A stretch of DNA of 20,507 bases, from IMG/VR virus record IMGVR_UViG_3300020468_000096, positions 1-20,507 of that record. The stretch is one strand, 5' to 3'. Origin of the DNA: a virus. Under the pieces are notes generated by a model that was not told the DNA's origin, searched no databases, and saw nothing but the letters and a program-made list of their open reading frames with translations. This document shows, piece by piece, positions 15,650-20,507 of the stretch (positions are counted from its first letter, which is position 1; the number at the start of each line of letters is the position of its first letter). A program made the position numbers and the translations under genes.

Positions 15650-15788
15650 CTCGTTTTTGGTGGTATACAAGTACAAATGCGTCACAACGAGGGCAAGATA
15701 GATTAGTTTCTATCTCATATTCAGAATCTTCTGAATCGTGATCTCCGCCCCATATTAAGTTTGGAAATCCACAGGACCAACAGTTCAT
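15639..15788 (-). CDS. 49-aa probable zinc-ribbon protein
   Basis: The ATG at 15786-15788 begins MNCWSCGFPNLIWGGDHDSE and ends in QKRDET with TGA at 15639-15641. Two CxxC knuckles (C3/C6 and C32/C35 in CPRC) flank an acidic stretch (DHDSEDSEYEIE), the layout of a small zinc ribbon. AGGAA immediately precedes the ATG and the upstream micro-ORF stop overlaps it (ATGA). It overlaps the next gene by 11 bases. It may bind a host protein or nucleic acid, but nothing in the sequence says which. Confidence 0.75.
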   Translation of the reverse strand: MNCWSCGFPNLIWGGDHDSEDSEYEIETNLSCPRCDAFVLVYHQKRDET

Positions 15789-15865
15789 TTCCTATTCTCT
15801 CGCCAGTAAATTAGGAAAAGTCCGAGCGTAACCCAGAATACAACTTCAAGTCCGTAATTAGTCAC
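15785..15865 (-). CDS. 26-aa single-span membrane micro-protein
   Basis: A GTG start (15863-15865) encodes a peptide with VVFWVTLGLFLIYW as one hydrophobic span, followed by the basic tail RENRK. That arrangement predicts a short inner-membrane peptide with its C-terminus in the cytoplasm. GGAGGAG lies 10 bases upstream. The frame overlaps the previous stop at its start and the next ATG at its end (ATGA), exactly as for the other genes of the cassette. This tight fit is the main evidence that it is real. Confidence 0.6.
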   Translation of the reverse strand: MTNYGLEVVFWVTLGLFLIYWRENRK

Positions 15866-16082
15866 TTTTAACTGTCTCCTCCATAAATGATTTTTTAAAC
15901 TCTTCTACCTGATTCTGAATTTCTTCAGGAACTGGTGGAACCTCGTTGACTGGAACCATCATAGCGGATTTCCCGTCAGGACGAGTAATTTTCCAACATA
16001 CCCGTTGGGTTTCGGTTAGATCCATAATAAAATCAAAATGATCCTCTGCTTGGCGCAGGGTGATTCCAATAGGTCCAATCAT
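15858..16082 (-). CDS. Small protein of unknown function, 74 aa
   Basis: MIGPIGITLRQAEDHFDFIM leads into RVCWKITRPDGKSAMMVPVN, then a Pro/Glu-rich helical tail (VPPVPEEIQNQVEEFKKSFM). The front half looks like a small beta-sheet domain and the tail like an amphipathic helix. There is no membrane segment or metal site. The ATG overlaps the upstream stop (ATGA). It belongs to the sigma70-driven small-gene cassette. Function is unknown. Confidence 0.72.
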   Translation of the reverse strand: MIGPIGITLRQAEDHFDFIMDLTETQRVCWKITRPDGKSAMMVPVNEVPPVPEEIQNQVEEFKKSFMEETVKSD

Positions 16083-16282
16083 GCTTCTACTTCAGCAAAA
16101 CAATAAGTGATGAGATCGTGATCGACCGTATCTTGAATAGCACTGACGACTTCAGCGAAACCTTCAGCACCTTCCTTGTTCCACATCCAATCGATAACTC
16201 GATCGAATCCCTCGTTGTCCAAGAGTTTTACAGACCGCTTGGAAAAGTTGATAAAGACGTGTTCTAGGTAAGTGTCGTTCAT
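16079..16282 (-). CDS. Small acidic protein of unknown function, first gene of the cassette
   Basis: The ATG at 16280-16282 (MNDTYLEHVFINFSKRSVKL, 67 aa) is preceded by AGGAG at 5 bases. A longer frame from TTG at 16330 exists, but that codon is part of a promoter -35 box, so I chose the ATG. The protein is acidic and helical (DRVIDWMWNKEGAEGFAEVV) and ends AEVEA. It is the first gene behind the sigma70-type promoter and so is probably made early. I do not recognise a family. Confidence 0.75.
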   Translation of the reverse strand: MNDTYLEHVFINFSKRSVKLLDNEGFDRVIDWMWNKEGAEGFAEVVSAIQDTVDHDLITYCFAEVEA

Positions 16283-16301
16283 AAATCTCCTGTACCTATG
16301 T

Positions 16302-16330
16302 AGTATAGCAGACTGCCCTGCCCCTGTCAA
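16302..16330 (-). promoter_or_regulatory. Near-consensus sigma70-type promoter for the small-gene cassette
   Basis: TTGACA (16325-16330), exactly 17 bases, then TATACT (16302-16307), one mismatch from TATAAT. Transcription would start near 16295, giving a ~13-base leader that carries the AGGAG ribosome site of the 67-aa gene. The promoter occupies the gap right after the gp5 stop, so it is not explained by coding constraint. Confidence 0.82.
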
Positions 16331-16331
16331 G

Positions 16332-18866
16332 TCAGTTTAAGAAAATAGTCTTGGCAGTCAGTTTCATGACAGCACCTGATGTCAGTGCCATAGCACCCTT
16401 GGTAGCAGTGATGGTTACAGCACCTGCAACAGCAGTCATATTGATAATACCTTTAACTACGTTCACATTATGGGCACCCTCTAGAACTTGCTGATTATAT
16501 CCTGTCAGACCACAAGTCACAGACACAGGACCAATAGGATTCAATAGTTTGTTGAATGGAAAAGGAATTGTCTTAGAAGGATTTTGTACAGTTGTAATAT
16601 TACCATGACAGGTAGTATAAATTCCTGGTGCAGGAACTAAAGATGTTGCTTCAGTATTAATCAGTTGATTCAGTACAGGAGTTAGGCAATTAATAACACT
16701 ATTTCCTGATAACACTAACTCATTTCCTGCCATCTTTTGAAGCTTATATGAGTTCTCAAAAGTAGATCCAGTAAACTTAGTATTTGGTGCACCAAGAGAA
16801 AATTCTGATGCTTGTATCACCATCGCAGCACCTGCACTCTTAATATCTACGTCAGATCCGAACGTGATAGCATGTTTCTGAATCTTACTGCTCTTCTTCT
16901 TACCATTTTTATCAACAGTCTTAGGTGCACCAGATGCGTTCAGGAAGAAACCTCCACCAACTTCTACATGCATATCACCAGTAATTTTTAATCTATAATC
17001 ACCCTCTACGTTTAGAACACCATCACCATCTACAGTACAACAATCGTCACCCATAACATCTACGGTGTGATTTCCTGCGTAACTGGAGTGATCAGCAACT
17101 AAATTACCAGTATCATCTTTACTACCACCTCTGTTAGTCTTCTTATATTCTTCTGTCTTTTTCTTAACTTCTTCATCTGAAATATCAGGATTTTTTTCTC
17201 TTAATGCTTTTAGATAAGTCCACTCTGCAAAAGTGTTGTTATTGATATTGTAAGATGAGTGAGTCGTTCCACTAGGTTCTTTGACAACGTGTGCCTGACG
17301 ACCTGGGGTTCCTACATGGTGATCGAATGAACCATCTACAAATGTTTTTGCTACAGAAAGATAAGGATCTGCTTTTGTAAAGATTTGATCAAGAACACCA
17401 GTTGGAGAACTATCACCTTCACAACTTCCTCTATTACTACCCCTCAGTTTATTAATATTTGCTAGTTCTTCATCACTACAGTTGGTAACACCGAATAGTG
17501 GGAAATATCCATGACTATCAGTACCACCATCAGGTTTTCTATCACAACCACCACCAAGAAACTTAACAAACAGAGCAAGTAAACCTGCAAGACCACTAAG
17601 TCCATTTTGGAACATGTCAGATCCACCATCAAAGATGCCAGATCCTTTTTCCCAACTGCTGATGATATCCTCAACACCTGCAACTGCACTAGTTGCTGAT
17701 TTTACTGTGTTGATAACACCCTTAAGTTGACTGAGAACGTTCTGTACAGAACAAACAATACTATCAATAGTATCTTGAACACCCTGCATTACCATTTGTG
17801 CTTTACTGATAGCACCACTAAGCAAACTGTTAATACCACTTTGAATAGCACTCACAGGATCATTAATGAAACTGGTGATCTGACTATCAAAAATACAGAG
17901 AGATGATAAAATCTGAGTCACTGCAGTCTGAATAAGTGCCATTTGTGCAAATGGAATTCCTGGAATCAGACTACCAAAGTCTAACAAACCACCAAGTTGT
18001 TCAGCAAGTTGTGATGTTGCCTCTCTAATTGCAGAGATAATTTGGGAGAAAACAGAACCTAGAAAGTTTTGTAGTTTTGCTGTAAGTTTTTCAATAGTTA
18101 CAACTTTACCAGATACAATATCAATGAAAGAACCGTCTTCAGTTGCAACCAGTGTACCTGCTGTATCTGCAATATCTTCAATAAGATAGTTTAACTTAGA
18201 TTCCACAGATTTCCAAGGTCCGCCTACACCATTACCAGTAGCAATTGGTTTAGAAGGTGATCTTGGTTTTTGAGCATTACCTGCACTTCCTGGGAGGTGT
18301 ACACCTACATTATTGGGTGATCCTGGACCTGCAGGTTCTGGTGATACCTTACTTCCAGGCATTTTTACAGAATTACCCCCAGAAGCATTAATTTTATTAT
18401 TAATATCAATACTATTAGGATCGGCAGTTCTTCTAAGTGCAGGGTTGACTGCACCTGTACTTCCATCCTCCATGTTTTCACCTGTGAGGGTGAAGTCATG
18501 CTTTGTACTTGTACTCTTCTGTACACGCAAAACACCAATAACTATTGGCATTTGAGCATCTTCACCATCCATGAAGAAACCCATAACAACAGCACCTGGC
18601 TGTAGTTGTCCCGAACTTTCACCTTGTCCGTCGTTACCTGCCTGAGAAGTATGTTGTAATACTGTTGCCCATGGTAAGTTATCTGTAGGTAGATCAGCAA
18701 CTGTGCCACCTCTTACGTTAGTGTAATATCCAAGCACACGAACTTTACACCGACCAAGTTCCATCGGATCTTCGTTGTCTTCGACTTCACCAACCCACCA
18801 GAAAAATCCGTCTTTACCGACAAAGTTTACTGTAGGTTCATTTAGGATACCTTCAACTGTTTGCAT
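16332..18866 (-). CDS. gp5: Baseplate central spike, gp5-like, without lysozyme domain
   Basis: An 844-aa protein. Residues ~15-115 form the OB-fold typical of gp5/VgrG spikes (FFWWVGEVEDNEDPMELGRC, KVRVLGYYT, LPWATVLQHT, QPGAVVMGFFMDGEDAQMPI, VIGVL). A Pro/Gly/Ser linker follows (~125-215), then a long helical, partly hydrophobic region (~240-440). The C-terminal third has beta-prism repeats (HTVDVMGDDCCTVDGDGVLN, YRLKITGDMHVEVGGGFFLN), matching the gp5 needle. I see no T4-lysozyme-like Glu/Asp/Thr catalytic region, although the protein is longer than T4 gp5 (575 aa). It sits at the centre of the baseplate with gp27 and pierces the outer membrane. The late motif CTAAATAATC lies 16 bases upstream. 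Confidence 0.88.
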   Translation of the reverse strand: MQTVEGILNEPTVNFVGKDGFFWWVGEVEDNEDPMELGRCKVRVLGYYTNVRGGTVADLPTDNLPWATVLQHTSQAGNDGQGESSGQLQPGAVVMGFFMDGEDAQMPIVIGVLRVQKSTSTKHDFTLTGENMEDGSTGAVNPALRRTADPNSIDINNKINASGGNSVKMPGSKVSPEPAGPGSPNNVGVHLPGSAGNAQKPRSPSKPIATGNGVGGPWKSVESKLNYLIEDIADTAGTLVATEDGSFIDIVSGKVVTIEKLTAKLQNFLGSVFSQIISAIREATSQLAEQLGGLLDFGSLIPGIPFAQMALIQTAVTQILSSLCIFDSQITSFINDPVSAIQSGINSLLSGAISKAQMVMQGVQDTIDSIVCSVQNVLSQLKGVINTVKSATSAVAGVEDIISSWEKGSGIFDGGSDMFQNGLSGLAGLLALFVKFLGGGCDRKPDGGTDSHGYFPLFGVTNCSDEELANINKLRGSNRGSCEGDSSPTGVLDQIFTKADPYLSVAKTFVDGSFDHHVGTPGRQAHVVKEPSGTTHSSYNINNNTFAEWTYLKALREKNPDISDEEVKKKTEEYKKTNRGGSKDDTGNLVADHSSYAGNHTVDVMGDDCCTVDGDGVLNVEGDYRLKITGDMHVEVGGGFFLNASGAPKTVDKNGKKKSSKIQKHAITFGSDVDIKSAGAAMVIQASEFSLGAPNTKFTGSTFENSYKLQKMAGNELVLSGNSVINCLTPVLNQLINTEATSLVPAPGIYTTCHGNITTVQNPSKTIPFPFNKLLNPIGPVSVTCGLTGYNQQVLEGAHNVNVVKGIINMTAVAGAVTITATKGAMALTSGAVMKLTAKTIFLN

Positions 18867-18882
18867 CTATCTGCAGATTTTT

Positions 18883-18892
18883 GATTATTTAG
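18883..18892 (-). promoter_or_regulatory. T4-type late promoter motif before gp5
   Basis: CTAAATAATC, one mismatch from TATAAATA in its core, lies 16 bases before the gp5 ATG and just after the likely cpeT terminator. Confidence 0.55.
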
Positions 18893-18910
18893 TAAAAAAC
18901 CCTAAGAGTC

Positions 18911-18943
18911 AAAAAATGGCGGGATTTTTTTACCCCGATTTTT
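18911..18943 (-). terminator. Likely intrinsic terminator after cpeT
   Basis: On the minus strand, AAAAAT-CGGG, a 10-base loop, CCCG, a two-base bulge and ATTTTT form a stem that ends in a T-run. It starts a few bases after the cpeT stop (18948) and is nearly symmetrical, so it might work both ways. The GC core is only 4 pairs, so strength is uncertain. Confidence 0.5.
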
Positions 18944-18947
18944 GAAA

Positions 18948-19397
18948 CTAAAAGGCGTTTTTGGTTTTAACAAACTTATATGTTTCTTTGCTACCCCAGA
19001 TCATACGTCCATCGACATAACCTTGGTCACAACTATGTAGTTTGTCTCCGAAGAGTGACATCTTTGATTTGATCTCAACTCCTTTGACGACACAATTGCC
19101 CACAACAGAACCGTGCCATGCGTTACCATCGAAGGTAAACATCATACCACACTCTTCAGATTTAGTCCAGTCTATATCGTAGTTCTCAATTAATATTTGG
19201 GTGTCAGATATTATAACTTTCTTATGAAATCTTTTTCGATATGGGTTAGAGGGTCCGTCTTTTCTGTAGTAATTTTGAGACTGCAAACCCCCTTCTATTT
19301 CTTGCCAGTGCATAAAGATTGATGCGTAGGCATGGGGATTTGCTTGTGCTTGTGCTATGTTATTCCAAAGTCCTAAGAGATAAGACTCAATCGTCAT
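18948..19397 (-). CDS. cpeT: CpeT/CpcT-like phycobilin lyase
   Basis: A 149-aa protein, shorter than the ~200 aa of cyanobacterial CpeT/CpcT but of the size I recall for phage versions. Residues ~18-56 contain QANPHAYASIFMHWQEIEGG, then SQNYYRKDGPSNPYRKRFHK. The ANP...YA and PYR.R signatures belong to this lyase family, which attaches or chaperones bilins for phycobiliproteins. Later features are NYDIDW and a C-terminal GRMIWGSKETYKF. It would act in the host cytoplasm to tune light harvesting during infection; the exact activity of phage CpeT is not established by sequence. The ATG overlaps the cp12 stop by 11 bases, so the two are coupled. Confidence 0.88.
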   Translation of the reverse strand: MTIESYLLGLWNNIAQAQANPHAYASIFMHWQEIEGGLQSQNYYRKDGPSNPYRKRFHKKVIISDTQILIENYDIDWTKSEECGMMFTFDGNAWHGSVVGNCVVKGVEIKSKMSLFGDKLHSCDQGYVDGRMIWGSKETYKFVKTKNAF

Positions 19398-19614
19398 AGA
19401 CTAGACATTCTGGTTCTGAAGGGTTCTGATCACAGTAAAGTTCAAGAGCAGTAGGGTCATGATGATCTCCTGCTTCAATATCTTTTTTGTGATGCTGAAC
19501 GTACTCTTCTAACTCATGAAGTTCGCCTTCAATGTGTCTACGAGTCTGAGGACTTGTTTGAGGATTGTCTAAGATTTTTTTATCTTTTTGAATGTGGTCT
19601 TCTAATGTTTTCAT
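19387..19614 (-). CDS. cp12: CP12-like Calvin-cycle regulator
   Basis: A 75-aa protein. The N-terminus (MKTLEDHIQKD) and C-terminus (ALELYCDQNPSEPECLVYDD) match cyanobacterial CP12. C61 and C70 are eight residues apart with the family's NP between them, and the last residues YDD correspond to the GAPDH-docking tail. CP12 clamps GAPDH and phosphoribulokinase into an inactive complex, shutting the Calvin cycle. A phage copy would divert reductant and carbon to nucleotide synthesis. The N-terminal cysteine pair, which docks phosphoribulokinase in many CP12s, is absent, and the AWDxVEEL core is replaced by GELHELEEY. It is co-translated with cpeT. Confidence 0.85.
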   Translation of the reverse strand: MKTLEDHIQKDKKILDNPQTSPQTRRHIEGELHELEEYVQHHKKDIEAGDHHDPTALELYCDQNPSEPECLVYDD

Positions 19615-19637
19615 GTAAGTACCTGATTGATACAGAA

Positions 19638-19645
19638 CTATTTAG
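19638..19645 (-). promoter_or_regulatory. T4-late-like motif before cp12
   Basis: CTAAATAG overlaps the stop codon of the gp27-like gene (CCC TAA) and lies 23 bases before the cp12 ATG. It could give late expression of cp12-cpeT, in addition to the sigma70-type candidate inside gp27. Confidence 0.4.
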
Positions 19646-20507
19646 GGGATTACGCCATCTTTCATTAGTAACATCTCTGATGAAAAGTTATCAGGAGTAC
19701 CTTTATGGGAGACCGTAACGATCATATAACGACCGCTAAATCGTTTATCCATCTTGGTTTTGTCTCCAGATTTTTCGGTAGATGGTAACGTAATGTGAAT
19801 TCCGTAACCTCCATATAGATCCAAGTTTCCTGGGACGACTACTTGCACTCTCGTGTTTTTCATCGTTTCCATTCGCATCCATTGATATGCTTGCAACTCT
19901 ACGAGTGCTTCATAGTTTTTCTGCGAACTGAGTGCCGAACCAGGGGATGTTTTCTTATCGAAAATTTGGTTCGGAAGTATACTATAACGCACCCTTTTAG
20001 GGTTGTCAACGAGATTTTTAAAGGCGTCATCAAGTCGTGACATAGGGTTTACTGAGTTCTTACCACCCAAGTGTGACATGCTCTTCCATGCATCAGAAAC
20101 TTTATACCTGTACATGTCTGCTGATAGTTCTGAACTCTCTCCACCCCACCTAGATTGATTAACTGTGACAGGATCAAATCCAACGCTGTAACCTGACCAA
20201 GCACCGTGTCTCAGACCCATCAAAAAGTTCTTTTCTTCTGGAAAACTAACACTATCAATCTTAAATTGATCTCCTTCACCAGTATCAATTTTCTTAGCAG
20301 AATAGACATACTTATACAGTCTTGCTATACCTGTAGATGGATTAGTTTTAGTTTCTACATCCTGTTTGTTAATATCCTCAATCATACCATCGATAGATTT
20401 GAAATGGTATCCCATTGCATTCTCAAAGAAAGTAAACCCGTTCTGGAATCCACCACCCGTTTTTTTCTTTCTGATTGATCTCTGTGCAATCCAATAGATC
20501 GCATCCA
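19642..20507 (-). CDS. gp27: Baseplate hub subunit, gp27-like, C-terminal part
   Basis: The frame is open to the right edge, giving about 288 residues. The ATG at 20415 is internal, because the coding sense continues upstream with AIYWIAQRSIRKKKTGGGFQ and NGFTFFENAMGYHFKSIDG. The FQNGFTFFEN...GYHF-KSI segment and the adjacent gp5 spike identify a gp27-like hub, the trimeric ring that carries gp5 and joins the tail tube to the baseplate. The visible part includes FLMGLRHGAWSGYSVGFDPV and a C-terminal beta domain (DLYGGYGIHITLP, RFSGRYMIVTVSH). T4 gp27 is 391 aa, so roughly the first quarter is missing here. The T4 equivalence is well supported by order, less so by sequence. Confidence 0.82.
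   Translation of the reverse strand, partial: DAIYWIAQRSIRKKKTGGGFQNGFTFFENAMGYHFKSIDGMIEDINKQDVETKTNPSTGIARLYKYVYSAKKIDTGEGDQFKIDSVSFPEEKNFLMGLRHGAWSGYSVGFDPVTVNQSRWGGESSELSADMYRYKVSDAWKSMSHLGGKNSVNPMSRLDDAFKNLVDNPKRVRYSILPNQIFDKKTSPGSALSSQKNYEALVELQAYQWMRMETMKNTRVQVVVPGNLDLYGGYGIHITLPSTEKSGDKTKMDKRFSGRYMIVTVSHKGTPDNFSSEMLLMKDGVIP
19981..20009 (-). promoter_or_regulatory. Sigma70-like promoter candidate inside gp27, upstream of cp12-cpeT
   Basis: TTGACA (20004-20009), exactly 17 bases, then TATAGT (19981-19986), one mismatch from TATAAT. It lies in gp27 coding sequence (VDNPKRVRYSIL), about 370 bases before cp12. The spacer also holds ACCC-TAAAA-GGGT, a short inverted repeat. It is a candidate for early expression of cp12 and cpeT. 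Confidence 0.45.

Noticed and set aside
15650-15685. GTG-started N-terminal extension (MTHLYLYTTKNE) of the 54-aa gene
   Set aside because: No ribosome site, and it would read through the end of the zinc-ribbon gene in another frame. The ATG at 15649 fits better.
16283-16330. TTG-started extension (MTGAGQSAILHRYRRF) of the 67-aa gene
   Set aside because: The codons coincide with a promoter, and a good AGGAG precedes the later ATG.
20413-20415. ATG at 20415 as the start of the gp27-like gene
   Set aside because: The frame remains open and protein-like to the window edge, with typical hub sequence upstream, so the gene is partial.
1-20507. CRISPR arrays, insertion sequences, integrase or attachment sites
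   Set aside because: No direct-repeat arrays, transposase or integrase motifs seen. The only tRNA lacks a recognisable flanking duplicate.

Overview
The window is a late structural (tail, baseplate and fibre) region of a T4-like cyanomyovirus, a contractile-tailed phage of marine Synechococcus or Prochlorococcus. Three things support this. A T4 gp27-like hub and a gp5-like spike lie at the right edge. T4-type late promoter motifs (TATAAATA variants) sit upstream of most structural units. Cyanobacterial host-type genes are present: cp12 (Calvin-cycle regulator) and cpeT (phycobilin lyase-like). Every gene I can support is on the minus strand, so transcription runs from high to low coordinates, and genes are packed with overlaps or gaps of a few bases.

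Layout in the direction of transcription. (1) 20507-19642: C-terminal part of a gp27-like hub, cut by the window edge. (2) 19614-18948: cp12 and cpeT, overlapping by 11 bases, followed by a likely terminator. (3) 18866-16332: a gp5-like spike of 844 aa with no recognisable lysozyme domain. (4) 16330-14621: a cassette of seven small or accessory genes opened by a near-consensus sigma70-type promoter. It holds small proteins of 67, 74, 26, 49, 54 and 43 aa, a secreted HExxH putative metalloprotease of 225 aa, and finally tRNA-Leu(UAA). Four of the small genes (26, 49, 54 and 43 aa) depend on start or ORF choices made here by reading the strand directly. (5) 14607-13598: two conserved-looking genes of unknown function. 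(6) 13555-6041: large virion proteins. These are a 441-aa protein with five ~60-aa repeats, a 495-aa protein, a 1322-aa beta-helix/fibre protein, and two small fibre-module proteins. (7) 6014-5251: a short Cys-rich protein and a 2OG-Fe(II) oxygenase, again behind a sigma70-type promoter. (8) 5228-1672: three tail-fibre-like proteins sharing a common adapter motif. (9) 1672-1: two proteins of unknown function and the start of a third, with unusually long overlaps.

The most interesting pattern is regulatory. By eye, TTGACA occurs eight times on the minus strand. Four of these have a one-mismatch TATAAT box exactly 17 bases downstream. Three of the four precede the non-structural cassettes (cp12-cpeT, the small-gene/tRNA cassette, and the Cys-rich/2OG-oxygenase cassette), and T4-late-like motifs restart the structural genes after each. 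This suggests that host-metabolism and accessory genes were inserted into the late cluster as units carrying their own host-polymerase promoters.

Limits: family calls rest on recognising motifs and synteny without any database search. Several genes are described only as conserved-looking or unknown.
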